A stretch of DNA of 64,000 nucleotides from OFTM10 sp964196195 (GCA_964196195.1 CAXMSE010000055.1:1-64000), one strand, 5' to 3'. Shown: positions 7,984 through 16,456, counted from the stretch's first letter. Numbers and translations: made by a program. Notes: generated from the letters alone by a model not told the origin.

Positions 7984-9702
7984 TCAGATCTCGGGTAAGC
8001 GGGGGCCACCGATCCTCAGATCGCCCCGGCGTCGGGTGACGCCGGTGCTGTCGAGATGAGTGATGAGGGGGATGGCGAACTTGCGGGTGGTAGCCCACGC
8101 GTCGCGGGCCTCGGCCACGGTGATCCCATCGGTCTGGCTTTTCAAGAGTTGGGCCACCACGCGGGCAGCATCGTCGATAGCGGTGGCCGCGAAATACACG
8201 CCGCCCTGCTCCACGACGTCCCCCCGGCGCACGAGTTCACGAAGTTCGGCCCGGTCTATGCCCTCGGGGTCGGGGGGTGAGAACGGATTGGCCGCGAGTT
8301 GATCCACAAAGGAGTGGCCGGCGAGGGGGTCGGCCGCGGCCGCCGGTCGGGCGTGGCCCCCTTCGATGGTCACCGCGTCGAGGGTGTCGAGGACGGCTCT
8401 CTCGAACTCGTCGAGACCGGCGATGTCGAGCCCCAAGGCATCGGCATCACGAACCGCGTCGGCGAGCCGCTCTTCGGCCGCGTGGAGGGCGTCGGGATCG
8501 ACAACCCATCTCCCGACATGAGGCTGGTGCCGCTCACCCGTGAGCCGTTCGAGCTGCTCGACCTCCACGCGACCACGCTCGGCGACGATACGTTCCACGC
8601 GCTTGTCGGGCTTGGCCTTGGAAGCGGCGATGATCGGGTCGACGTCGAGGATCTCACCCCCGCCGAGGGTGACCCCCTGGCCGGACTCGCGAAGTATGAA
8701 GCGGTCGCCGAGCACCAGAGGCAGACCGGCCGGGAGATGAAGTCTCACCGCGCCGCTGCGTCCGGGCTCGATCGTGTCGGGACCGAGCACGCGCATCTGT
8801 ACCGGATGCTCCCCCGAGCCGATGTAGGCGACGTGAGCTCCGCGCCTGCTAACCGCCCGATCGAGGGAGTCGAGCACGTTCAACGAGCCGTCCACGCGGC
8901 TGGTGATGTGCCACTGGTCGGCGCGAATCAACACGTCGCCCCGCTTCAGCTCATCATGGCTCACCCCGGAGAGGTTGGCTGCAACCCGGTTGCCCGGGCC
9001 GACCTTGGTGCGGTTGGCGTGGAGGCTCTGCAGAGCCCGGACTCTCACGGAGTGTTGGCCGGGAACAACCTCGAGTTCGTCGTCGACGCGGATCATCCCA
9101 CCTGTGAGGGTGCCGGTGACCACGGTGCCGGCGCCCTTGGCGGCGAATACCCGGTCGATCCACAGGCGGGGACGCTTCCGATCGATCGCGGTGGGTGTGA
9201 TCTCCAACAAGGTGTCGAGAGCGTTGGCGATGTCGTCGACCCCCACACCGTCGACGGCGTCGACGCCGACGATCGGGGCATCAGCGAGGAAGGTGCTTGC
9301 CACCCGGTCGCTGATCTCGAGCATGGCGAGCTCGACCAGCTCCTCGTCGGCCTGGCCGATCTTGGTCAAAGCGATGAGTCCGTGCTCGATTCCGAGCAGG
9401 GAGAGGATCCGCAGGTGCTCCTCGGATTGGGGTTTCCAACCTTCGGGTGCGGCGACGACAAAGAGGCAGGCATCGACGCCACCCACGCCGGCGAGCATGT
9501 TCTTCAAGAAACGCACGTGTCCGGGCACGTCGATGAACGACACTCCGCGGCCCGAAGGTAGTTTCATTCCTGCGAAGCCGAGGTCGATGGTGAGTCCCCT
9601 GGCTTTCTCCTCGGCCAGGCGATCGGGGTCGGTGCCGGTGAGGGCGGTTATGAGGGTCGACTTGCCGTGATCCACGTGGCCCGCGGTGGCGACGACGTGC
9701 AT
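7984..9702 (-). CDS. selB: Selenocysteine-specific elongation factor SelB
   Basis: A 572-residue translation GTPase that delivers Sec-tRNA to UGA codons next to a SECIS hairpin. The G1 motif is AGHVDHGKST, G2 lies in ARGLTIDLGFAGM and G3 is DVPGH. EF-Tu-like domains 2-3 follow (KGAGTVVTGTLTGG), then C-terminal winged helices of the SelB type. The G4 motif reads ALTKIGQAD where TKxD is expected, a possible variation in nucleotide selectivity or a local insertion. It is a little shorter than E. coli SelB (614). The ATG overlaps the selA stop by one base (TGATG), so selA and selB are coupled. The cognate tRNA-Sec is 16 kb away. Confidence 0.9.
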   Translation of the reverse strand: MHVVATAGHVDHGKSTLITALTGTDPDRLAEEKARGLTIDLGFAGMKLPSGRGVSFIDVPGHVRFLKNMLAGVGGVDACLFVVAAPEGWKPQSEEHLRILSLLGIEHGLIALTKIGQADEELVELAMLEISDRVASTFLADAPIVGVDAVDGVGVDDIANALDTLLEITPTAIDRKRPRLWIDRVFAAKGAGTVVTGTLTGGMIRVDDELEVVPGQHSVRVRALQSLHANRTKVGPGNRVAANLSGVSHDELKRGDVLIRADQWHITSRVDGSLNVLDSLDRAVSRRGAHVAYIGSGEHPVQMRVLGPDTIEPGRSGAVRLHLPAGLPLVLGDRFILRESGQGVTLGGGEILDVDPIIAASKAKPDKRVERIVAERGRVEVEQLERLTGERHQPHVGRWVVDPDALHAAEERLADAVRDADALGLDIAGLDEFERAVLDTLDAVTIEGGHARPAAAADPLAGHSFVDQLAANPFSPPDPEGIDRAELRELVRRGDVVEQGGVYFAATAIDDAARVVAQLLKSQTDGITVAEARDAWATTRKFAIPLITHLDSTGVTRRRGDLRIGGPRLPEI

Positions 9703-10964
9703 CAGCCGAGTGCCGTCAGCGCGGCTGCCACTTCGGCATCGTCATCGGGGTGAACGGTCCTCAAGTCGATGATGGTGTCGCCGTCGACCACCCGAGCGAT
9801 CAGGGGCCGCTCGCGATCTCGGAGTTCGGCGCGCCGGTCGCCGGGAACGCGAACCCCCACGGAGGGAATCTCGACGCCGGGAAGGGTGCCGCCGCCCGGC
9901 GTGGACCGGGTGTCGGTGGGCTCACCCGCGCTCAAGGCTTCGGCCCGGCCGCTCAGTGCATCGACCGAGAGCGAGGCCATGCGCCAGAACGGGATGGCCT
10001 GGCCGTCTTCCTCGAGATAGGCGAGGGCCGTGGCCTGTAACGCCCCGAGCACCAATCCGCCGGGTCTCAGGGCGCGTGCGAGTGGGTGGCGGGCACAGCG
10101 CGCCACGAGTTCGGCATGGCCGGCGATGATCCCGGCTTGGGGTCCGCCGAAGAGCTTGTCGCCGGAGAAGGTGACCAGTCCCGCTCCCGCGTCGAGGGTC
10201 TGGCGGGCGGCGGGCTCGTCGGCCAACCATCCCGGGGGTCCACCCTCGAGCCAGGGGCATCGGCTGTCGAGCAGCCCGGATCCGATGTCGGCCACCAGAG
10301 GGACTCCAAGATCGGCCAACTCCGCCGTTCGGGGGGCCTCGGTGAACCCGATGATCCGATAGTTCGACTGGTGGACCTGGAGCACGATGCCTATGTCGTT
10401 TTCGGGGTCGGTAACGGCCCGTTCGAAGTCGGCTCGGCGAGTGCGGTTGGTGGTGCCGACCTCCACCAGTCGAGCGCCGGAGCGGTCCATCACCTCCGGC
10501 ACCCGGAAACCGCCACCGATTTCCACCAACTCGCTGCGAGACACCACCACGTCGCGGCCATCCGCCAAACCGGCCAGCACGAGAAGGACCGCGGCTGCAC
10601 AGTTGTTGACGACGATCGCGGCCTCGGCCCCACACGCCCGCGCGATGAGCGCGCCTGCAGTGGCCATGCGTGACCCTCGTTCGCCGGTGGTGAGGTCGAG
10701 TTCGAGGTTGGTATAGCTGGCGGCCTGCTCGAAGCCCATCGGCGCGCGCCCGAGGTTGGTGTGGAGCAGGGTGCCCGTTCCGTTGATGACCGGGCGGAGA
10801 GTGCGGCGGGCCATGGCGCTGGCAATTCGGCGCGCAGCCTCGGGATCACCGGTGGCGATAGCGGCTCGTGCTGCCTCGACCAGCATCGGATGGGGGAGGC
10901 CGACGTCGGCGATCGAGCGGGCCAGCTTGTCGACGGACGGTGGGCGGTCGGCGGGTGTGGTCAC
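9702..10964 (-). CDS. selA: L-seryl-tRNA(Sec) selenium transferase SelA
   Basis: A 420-residue PLP enzyme that converts Ser-tRNA(Sec) to Sec-tRNA(Sec) with selenophosphate. The family hallmarks are visible: INGTGTLLHTNLGRAP near residue 60, VNNCAAAVLLVL, VADIGSGLLD, and the PLP-binding Lys in FSGDKLFGGPQAG. Length is slightly below the E. coli enzyme (463). It starts with GTG seven bases after the stop of a phosphotransferase gene on the same strand and overlaps selB by one base, so the three probably form one transcript. Selenophosphate synthetase (selD) is not in the window. Confidence 0.93.
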   Translation of the reverse strand: MTTPADRPPSVDKLARSIADVGLPHPMLVEAARAAIATGDPEAARRIASAMARRTLRPVINGTGTLLHTNLGRAPMGFEQAASYTNLELDLTTGERGSRMATAGALIARACGAEAAIVVNNCAAAVLLVLAGLADGRDVVVSRSELVEIGGGFRVPEVMDRSGARLVEVGTTNRTRRADFERAVTDPENDIGIVLQVHQSNYRIIGFTEAPRTAELADLGVPLVADIGSGLLDSRCPWLEGGPPGWLADEPAARQTLDAGAGLVTFSGDKLFGGPQAGIIAGHAELVARCARHPLARALRPGGLVLGALQATALAYLEEDGQAIPFWRMASLSVDALSGRAEALSAGEPTDTRSTPGGGTLPGVEIPSVGVRVPGDRRAELRDRERPLIARVVDGDTIIDLRTVHPDDDAEVAAALTALG

Positions 10965-10971
10965 GGTCGGA

Positions 10972-12018
10972 TCAGCCTAGGTGGTCCGCTGTGGCGGTGA
11001 TCCCGCGGATCGCGTTGAGGCGCAGAAACTCCGCCCCTCGCTCACTGCCCGGCGCCACCACGGCCAGGGCGCTCACCGGATTGGGGAGGTTGACGATGTG
11101 GCCGAGTCGGTAGTCGTGTTCGAGCTGTGAACGGCTGTAGGCCCCGACCCCTCGTCGGTGGAGGCCGGTGAGGTAGCGGTCGAGGAGGTCGGGCTCGAGG
11201 CGACGCCTGGCTTCGATGCTCAGTGAGCCGGCACAGAAGAAGGCAACGTCGTAAGCCCCCCGGCTGTGGGTAGCGAGCTGGAAGTCGAGCAGCACGGCGT
11301 GATCGGTTGCGAACCGTGTGTTGTCGAGTCGGGCGTCGCCGTGCACGAGCGTTCGCGGGCCTGAGCGGAACTCGGTGAGTGCGGACTCGAACCGGCTCCG
11401 TGCCGAGAGGGCTGATTGCCAGACGTCGTCGGCGATTGCCCCTTCCAGACGTTCGACACAGGTCTCCCAGGTGGCGTCAAAGATCTCTCCGTAGCCCGCC
11501 ACCTCCGCACTCGATGCGTCGGGGAGCCAATCGAGTTCGGCGAGGCGCGGATCATCCCACCAGGCCGCATGCCATGCGGCGAGTGCATCCACCACCATGT
11601 GGGCCTGCCGGTCGGTGGCCCCGTCGAGTTGGTCACCGGTGTCGAGCTCGCCCAGATCATCGAGCAGCAGGCAGCCCCGGCCGGCATCGTCGTCCCAGAA
11701 TTGAGCCAGGCAGCGCGGTGCGGGTGCGTGCTCCCACGGTCGCAGATCTCGATACACACCGGCCTCGCGCCGGTCGTAGCCGAAGTGCTGCACGATCCAT
11801 TCGTTGGCTGGCTCGCTGGTGGGCAACTTGGCCACGATCGACAGGGGACCGGCCACTCGATCCGGCCAAGTCAGACGGACCCGAACGAGGGTTCCGAGGA
11901 AGCCGTGGCCGGCCACCAGTGGCTCGACGATCACTTCGACGGGGTCGACCCCGACGACTCCTGCGGCGGTCAGAGCGGCGCCGACATTGGTCGCGGTGAG
12001 ATCTGCTGCGGTTCGCAT
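10972..12018 (-). CDS. Aminoglycoside phosphotransferase-like kinase
   Basis: A 348-residue protein of the APH/choline-kinase fold. The catalytic (Brenner) motif is VHGDARLDNTRF and the metal-binding Asp lies in AVLLDFQLA. The N-lobe contains SIVAKLPT, giving the ATP-binding Lys. The overall pattern (WDDDAGRGCLLLDDLGEL, WHAAWWDD) is that of the ecdysteroid-kinase-like/DUF1679-type subgroup that phosphorylates small hydroxylated compounds. The substrate is unknown; antibiotic resistance should not be assumed. It is the first gene of a tight minus-strand run with selA and selB (7-base gap). This could mean a link to selenium metabolism or only chance packing. Confidence 0.8.
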   Translation of the reverse strand: MRTAADLTATNVGAALTAAGVVGVDPVEVIVEPLVAGHGFLGTLVRVRLTWPDRVAGPLSIVAKLPTSEPANEWIVQHFGYDRREAGVYRDLRPWEHAPAPRCLAQFWDDDAGRGCLLLDDLGELDTGDQLDGATDRQAHMVVDALAAWHAAWWDDPRLAELDWLPDASSAEVAGYGEIFDATWETCVERLEGAIADDVWQSALSARSRFESALTEFRSGPRTLVHGDARLDNTRFATDHAVLLDFQLATHSRGAYDVAFFCAGSLSIEARRRLEPDLLDRYLTGLHRRGVGAYSRSQLEHDYRLGHIVNLPNPVSALAVVAPGSERGAEFLRLNAIRGITATADHLG

Positions 12019-12031
12019 CTACGATGAGTCC

Positions 12032-12535
12032 GTGTTCGGACTGCTGGTCATCTTGTTTCTCGCCCTCCCGATCGTGGAGATCTACATCATTGTGCAGGTG
12101 GGCAGCATCGTGGGGGGCTGGAACACGATCGGGCTGATGATCCTGATCAGCGTCATCGGCGCCTGGATGGTGAGGCGGGAGGGCCTCAGCATTATCGCCA
12201 AGGTGCAGCGCCAACTCGTCGAGGGTTCGCTCCCCACCAAGCAACTGGTTGATGGGCTACTTGTCGCGTTTGCGGGCGCCTTGATGCTCACGCCGGGATT
12301 TCTCACCGATGCCATCGGCTTGCTGCTGCTCTTGCCCCCAACCCGGGTCATTGCCCGAACCGCGCTGATCGCCCGATTCCGCAACCGGGTTCAGGACCGA
12401 GGAGCCTTCTCGGGGCCTCCTCCCGGTTTCGGTGCCAGGCCACCCGGATCCGATCACCAGGTCCACGACGTCGGTGAAGCCGACTACTCGCGGTCAGATG
12501 ATTCACCGGATTCGCCCGTCGAACTCGGGCCCTGA
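12032..12535 (+). CDS. fxsA: FxsA-family membrane protein
   Basis: A 167-residue FxsA/YtbZ family protein with four predicted membrane segments. They are LLVILFLALPIVEIYIIVQV, an IGLMILISVIGAW segment, LLVAFAGALMLTPGFLTD (the family signature) and IGLLLLLPPTRV. A hydrophilic C-tail follows. FxsA in E. coli affects exclusion of phage T7 by interacting with the F-plasmid PifA protein; its normal role is unknown. The GTG start at 12032 is only 13 bases from the divergent kinase start, so promoters must overlap coding sequence. It converges on the GGDEF/EAL gene with a one-base gap. Confidence 0.88.
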   Translation: MFGLLVILFLALPIVEIYIIVQVGSIVGGWNTIGLMILISVIGAWMVRREGLSIIAKVQRQLVEGSLPTKQLVDGLLVAFAGALMLTPGFLTDAIGLLLLLPPTRVIARTALIARFRNRVQDRGAFSGPPPGFGARPPGSDHQVHDVGEADYSRSDDSPDSPVELGP

Positions 12536-12536
12536 T

Positions 12537-14093
12537 TCAGGACTGCGCGGCCACGAGCTCGCTGAGACGGCGCCCCTCGATGGGCGGCGAGAACAGGTAG
12601 CCCTGGGCATACCTGCACCCCAGCTCCCGCACGGCCCTGAGGTCGTCTTCGGTCTCCACTCCGACCGCGCACACATCGATACCGCGGTCGATGATCGCAC
12701 CGGTCACCAGCTCGGCTCGGGCGCGTCCCCGCTCGCCATGGATGCCGTGCACCAGGCGCTTGTCGAGCTTCACCAGGTCGACGCTGGCGCCGGCGATCAA
12801 CTCCAACTCGTTGGCGCCGAGGTATTGGTCGATGACCACACAGACCCCGAGGGCACGTAGTTGGGTGATGAGCCGGACACCTGCCCCCTTCTCGGCCAGC
12901 ACTTCTGGGTGTATCTCGAGGTGGACGTGCTCGGCGGGAAGCTCGGCGTTGTGGAGGGTGCGGGCCAGGTTGAGAGGGAAACGACTGTCGAGCAGGCGAC
13001 GATCCGACACGTTGACCGATACGAATATCGGATCATCGGTGACGTCGGGCAGGATGCGAATCGTGTTGGCGGCACGGCGCAGCACGGTCTCTTCGATGCG
13101 GCGGATGAGGCCGCTGTCCTCGGCCGCTCCAATCAGCTCGCGAGGATCGAGGTGGCGGCCGTCTTCTCCGACGATTCGCAACAGGGCTTCGCAACCCACG
13201 ATCCGGTCGGTATGGAGATCCACGATCGGTTGGTAGTGAACCTCGATCGCGTCGTCATCGAGTGCCCGGCGCAGGTGCTGGTCGACGTCGTTGCGTCGCT
13301 CGGCGCGTGTGCGCAGCGCCTCGTCGAAGAGTTCGCAACGATCGCGGCCCAGTCCCTTGGCTTGGTAGAGGGCGGTTTCTGCTTCCTGGACGAGGTCCTC
13401 GGCCCCACGGTCGGCTCGACCGACGGCGATCCCCACCGAGACGGTCAGCCCGTTGAGCGGACTGTCGACGGGGACATCCAGGCTGACGGTGCGGAAGCGT
13501 TCGGCGAGGTTGGCCGCTTCGGCGACGCCGAGAACATCGGGGCACAGGATGGTGTACTCATCGCCCCCGAATCGGGTGAGTACATCGTGGGGACGGAGAA
13601 CACCTGCGAGTTCGGTGCCCATGGCTCGCAGTGCATCGTCTCCGGCGTTGAAGCCGCGAGTGTCGTTGACTGTCTTGAACCGGTCGATGTCGATCGAGAA
13701 CACCGCTACCGAATGCTTGCTCGTAGCCGACTCCTGAAGGGCGATCGTGAGCATCTCGAGGAGATAGTCGCGGCCGGGGAGTCCGGTGAGAGAGTCGAGG
13801 GTCATGCTGTCGTCGGCATCGCCCATGAGGGCGGTCGCGCCGGACTCATTGCCCATGATCACGATCCGAACAGGGCGATCGGGGGCCCCTTCGCTCGTGA
13901 CACGAGCGAGCACCGTTGTGCTGAATCCAGTCGAACGGTGTTCGGCCAGCCTCAACATGGTGGTTACCGCTACGGCATCGTCGGGGTGCAGGCCTAGGGG
14001 AAGACCGAGTGAGGTGAGCCGGTCGTCGATGGAGCCGTGGTCGCCGTCGCGGACCCGGGAGGCCGCGGCCACCCTTCGATTCCACGATGTCAT
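12537..14093 (-). CDS. GGDEF-EAL cyclic-di-GMP protein with degenerate EAL domain
   Basis: A 518-residue cytosolic protein. Residues about 1-95 form an uncharacterised sensor-like region, about 100-255 a GGDEF domain and about 270-515 an EAL domain. The diguanylate cyclase active site is intact (RFGGDEYTILCP; DSLTGLPGRDYLLE). The EAL domain keeps CEALLRI, the Asn in FVSVNVS, the metal-site Glu in LEIHPE, the Lys in VDLVKLDK and AQGYLFSPP. However the DDFGTG loop, with two metal-binding Asp, reads VVIDQYLGAN and AEGVE reads AVGVE. Phosphodiesterase activity is therefore doubtful, and the protein is more likely a cyclase with an EAL regulatory or binding domain. No membrane segment is seen. Confidence 0.88.
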   Translation of the reverse strand: MTSWNRRVAAASRVRDGDHGSIDDRLTSLGLPLGLHPDDAVAVTTMLRLAEHRSTGFSTTVLARVTSEGAPDRPVRIVIMGNESGATALMGDADDSMTLDSLTGLPGRDYLLEMLTIALQESATSKHSVAVFSIDIDRFKTVNDTRGFNAGDDALRAMGTELAGVLRPHDVLTRFGGDEYTILCPDVLGVAEAANLAERFRTVSLDVPVDSPLNGLTVSVGIAVGRADRGAEDLVQEAETALYQAKGLGRDRCELFDEALRTRAERRNDVDQHLRRALDDDAIEVHYQPIVDLHTDRIVGCEALLRIVGEDGRHLDPRELIGAAEDSGLIRRIEETVLRRAANTIRILPDVTDDPIFVSVNVSDRRLLDSRFPLNLARTLHNAELPAEHVHLEIHPEVLAEKGAGVRLITQLRALGVCVVIDQYLGANELELIAGASVDLVKLDKRLVHGIHGERGRARAELVTGAIIDRGIDVCAVGVETEDDLRAVRELGCRYAQGYLFSPPIEGRRLSELVAAQS

Positions 14094-14158
14094 CGGGTGT
14101 GCCTACCCGTTGTGTGAACCATCCTTCCCAATCGACAGATCGACCGGAAAAGTTGAGG

Positions 14159-14860
14159 TCAGGCGATGCTTTCGGCGTCGAGGGCATCGAGAGCGGCCAT
14201 CGCCGCGTCGAGCATTCGAGCACTGCAGCCGGCCGGTTCGCCGATATCGCCGCCTCCCGAGATGACCGATTCGATCGGCACCCTGCCCAACAGTGGCGCA
14301 CCGACGTCGGCTGCCAACTGTTGGCCACCCCCTGCGCCGAAGAGGCGGTGAGCCGAGCCATTCGGGACGATGAACTCGGTCATGTTCTCGATCACGCCGA
14401 CTATTCGCAGATAGTTCTTGCGGCCCATGTCGACCACCCGTGCCCCCACCTTCTGGGCGTTGAGCGCAGGCGTGGTGATCACCACCATCTCGGCTCGAGG
14501 GAGCATCTTGGCGAGTCCCATCTGTACGTCGCCGGTGCCCGGAGGCCACATGAGCGCAGAGTCTTCCTTGCCGACCATGAAGCCCATCGAGACGACCTCG
14601 AGCCGGCCCTCGCCGATCTGGCGGGTGAGGGGCTCGATCTTGCCGTCGAAGGCCACGAGGTCGCCGGAGACTCCCAACATGCGAGGCACCGAAAATCCCC
14701 AGATGTCGGCGTCCATCACCCCGACGGCGTGGCCCTTGTGGGCAAGAGCGGCCGCGAGATTCGTGGTGACCGTTGACTTGCCGACGCCTCCCTTGCCCGA
14801 AGCGATCATCAGGACCTTGGTGGTGGCCGGGATGGCTGTGTCGGGCGCGTCCTGGCTCAC
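14159..14860 (-). CDS. Mrp/ApbC-type Fe-S carrier P-loop ATPase (ATPase half)
   Basis: This reading frame encodes the full ATPase domain of Mrp/ApbC/NBP35 proteins, which carry Fe-S clusters to apoproteins. Walker A is IASGKGGVGKST, then VMDADIWGFSVPRMLG, and VVITTPALNAQKVGARVVDMG corresponds to the substrate-binding strand. The usual CPxC cluster motif is not evident (the region reads IENMTEFIVPNG). The N-terminal DUF59 half lies in another frame immediately upstream (14861-15071). A GTG at 14860 with an upstream AGGAAGG could start an ATPase-only protein of 233 residues. An ATG at 15010 in this frame would begin with residues that match DUF59 only in a different frame. It lies divergent to an A-type Fe-S carrier gene. 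Confidence 0.7.
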   Translation of the reverse strand: MSQDAPDTAIPATTKVLMIASGKGGVGKSTVTTNLAAALAHKGHAVGVMDADIWGFSVPRMLGVSGDLVAFDGKIEPLTRQIGEGRLEVVSMGFMVGKEDSALMWPPGTGDVQMGLAKMLPRAEMVVITTPALNAQKVGARVVDMGRKNYLRIVGVIENMTEFIVPNGSAHRLFGAGGGQQLAADVGAPLLGRVPIESVISGGGDIGEPAGCSARMLDAAMAALDALDAESIA

Positions 14861-15071
14861 GTTGAACCGGGCCTTCCTTTTTGGATCTGGGCGCGCAGGG
14901 ACAGCCCGAGGTGGTGAGGGCGATCTCAAGCCGGACGACGCCGTCGGGGTCGGCCTGGGCCGACTTCGCCATGCCGAGTTCGACGATGTCGCTCCCCAAT
15001 TCGGGATCAATCACCCCGCGCAGTAGCCCCATCACGTAGTCGTCGGATGGGGGAGCGGCGTGAGTGGCCAA
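14861..15071 (-). pseudogene. Broken DUF59 N-terminal half of the mrp/apbC gene
   Basis: Reading from a TTG at 15071 (or ATG at 15035), the protein shows the DUF59/MIP18 start typical of actinobacterial Mrp (MGLLRGVIDPELGSDIVELG ... ALTTSGCP). Directly after GCP the frame breaks. The next codons of the conserved GCPLRAQI motif are present one base out of frame, as if one C was lost. After CAAAAAGG the sequence jumps to a third frame that continues into the ATPase. About 30 residues of the usual linker (DV..V..LPGV...MT...R) are missing. This means two lesions within roughly 30 bases. It is either a real disabling or splitting event or an assembly error. Confidence 0.65.
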
Positions 15072-15192
15072 GGCGTCAGGTCACAGGTGCCATCGGGGTG
15101 GGGCTTTCGCCGGGGGAATTCCTACCGGTACACTCCTGTTTGAGGTTTGTAGCGGGTCCATCCCCGCGCCAGCACAGAGGAGCAATCTCACC

Positions 15193-15513
15193 GTGATAAC
15201 TCTCACCGACAGAGCTGCGTCGAAGGTAGGCGAACTCATCACCGCCGAAGGCGAAGAAGGACTGGCCCTGCGGGTCGCCGTCCGGCCGGGGGGATGCAGT
15301 GGCTTCTCCTACGAGATGTACTTCGATACCGATCGCTCCGCCGACGACGTCGCCGTCGACTACGACGGCATCGATGTCGTCGTCGATCAGTCTTCCGCCC
15401 AGCTGCTCGAGGGAGCCACCCTCGACTACAAGGACGGGCTCCAGGACGCAGGGTTCTCGATCGACAACCCCAGCGCCGAGCGCACTTGCGGCTGCGGCCA
15501 ATCCTTCAGCTGA
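15193..15513 (+). CDS. A-type Fe-S carrier protein (IscA/ErpA/HesB family)
   Basis: A 106-residue A-type carrier that receives Fe-S clusters from the assembly scaffold and passes them to apoproteins. The three conserved cysteines are present: GGCSGF near residue 36 and RTCGCGQSF at the C-terminus. The GTG start at 15193 has a GAGGAGC ribosome site about ten bases upstream and yields a family-length protein (ITLTDRAASKVGELI). The longer frame from 15064 is not supported. It is divergent from the damaged Mrp/ApbC gene, which would act in the same pathway, and convergent with a lipoprotein gene. Confidence 0.92.
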   Translation: MITLTDRAASKVGELITAEGEEGLALRVAVRPGGCSGFSYEMYFDTDRSADDVAVDYDGIDVVVDQSSAQLLEGATLDYKDGLQDAGFSIDNPSAERTCGCGQSFS

Positions 15514-15544
15514 CAGAAGCGGCTCCTCGGGGTCGCTCAGTCAG
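15510..15544. terminator. Imperfect hairpin between convergent genes
   Basis: CTGAC (15510-15514) pairs with GTCAG (15540-15544), and inside it AGCG (15518-15521) pairs with CGCT (15534-15537). The structure spans the stops of the Fe-S carrier and the convergent lipoprotein gene, where a bidirectional terminator is expected. Arms are short and there is no U tract. Confidence 0.3.
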
Positions 15545-16431
15545 AGCCTGCTGAGAGCGTCGGCGAGTTCGCTGCGATCCCACATCGTGTCGAGCCGCGC
15601 CAGCAGGGTGCCGTTGGCGTCGTTGACGAAGAGAGCCGGTTCGTAGGGGAGGCCCATCGCGGCGATCGTGGCGGTGGTATCGGGGAATGCTCCGGTGTCG
15701 AAATCGGACGGGTCGACGTAGACCTCGGCGTGGACGAAGTCGATGTCGTCGTGGCCCTTTGCTCCATCGATCAGCAGGTCGACCACCGGGCCACAGATGT
15801 CGGTCTGGCAGAAGCCGGGGGTGGCGACGATGAGGACGGTGGGGCGACCGTTGTCGATCACCTCGCTGAGATTGTGTTCGTGGAACGGGCACGGGATCGC
15901 GCGGGTACAGATCGGGGTGACGCCACGGGCGTCGTTGATGGTTGGCGTGTCGACCACGGGGAGGGTGTCGCCCACTTGGGGAATCGTGCCTGAGGCACGA
16001 TCCATCACGAGGAACGGGATCGAGGTGACGTCGAGATGATCGACGAGGGTGGCCACGTACTCGCCCGGCTCGGGGGCGGTGAACCGGATCGGATAGTAGG
16101 GCGTGATGATGCCGTCGGATCGCAGGTCCACTGTTTCTGAGGCCACGGTGGTGTCGCCTAGGGTGATGGTGAAGGCGAGTTCGGCCGGCGCAAAATCGCG
16201 CATGATGTCGATCTCGTCGCGCACCACGAATGTGATTCTCTGTTCGACCCCGGCCACCAGGGCTGCGGGGGAGCGGAAGCCATCGGGAAATGAGGGCACG
16301 AGGAAACTGAGGTCGCTGCTGGCCACCGCTTGGGCTGGAGCGCTGTCGCCACCACAGGCCGCGAGGAGAGCTGCGCCCGACGGAACGGCTAGCGCGCCGA
16401 GAATGAACTTGCGACGATCTGGGCGAGTCAT
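15541..16431 (-). CDS. Tat-exported lipoprotein with thioredoxin-like domain
   Basis: A 296-residue exported protein. The N-terminus has a twin-arginine signal (RRKFILGALAVPSG) and a lipobox LLAAC, so it should be anchored outside the membrane by lipid. Residues about 45-150 look like a beta-sandwich (VEQRITFVVRDEIDI, YYPIRFTAPEPGEYVATL). The C-terminal 140 residues resemble a thioredoxin fold: VLIVATPGFCQTDICGPV, then VDPSDFDTGAFPDTT and GLPYEPALFV with the expected cis-Pro. The two cysteines are spaced CX4C rather than the CX2C or CX3C of thioredoxin and SCO proteins, so redox or metal function is uncertain. The ATG at 16431 gives the complete Tat signal. Confidence 0.75.
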   Translation of the reverse strand: MTRPDRRKFILGALAVPSGAALLAACGGDSAPAQAVASSDLSFLVPSFPDGFRSPAALVAGVEQRITFVVRDEIDIMRDFAPAELAFTITLGDTTVASETVDLRSDGIITPYYPIRFTAPEPGEYVATLVDHLDVTSIPFLVMDRASGTIPQVGDTLPVVDTPTINDARGVTPICTRAIPCPFHEHNLSEVIDNGRPTVLIVATPGFCQTDICGPVVDLLIDGAKGHDDIDFVHAEVYVDPSDFDTGAFPDTTATIAAMGLPYEPALFVNDANGTLLARLDTMWDRSELADALSRL

Positions 16432-16456
16432 AGAGACCGACCGTAGCCTGCGGTCG

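Noticed and set aside
7502..8098. A 198-codon minus-strand frame covering whiB
   Set aside because: WhiB on the plus strand has all four cysteines and the WhiB turn motif; the antisense frame has none.
8299..9561. A 420-codon plus-strand frame across selB
   Set aside because: The minus strand encodes SelB with intact GTPase motifs; the antisense product is low-complexity and motif-free.
10972..12018. Antibiotic-resistance kinase
   Set aside because: The APH fold is shared by many metabolic kinases, there is no mobile-element context, and the gene is packed with selAB, so a resistance role is not supported.
12861..13997. A 378-codon plus-strand frame inside the GGDEF-EAL gene
   Set aside because: It mirrors the real minus-strand gene, which has GGDEY and EAL motifs.
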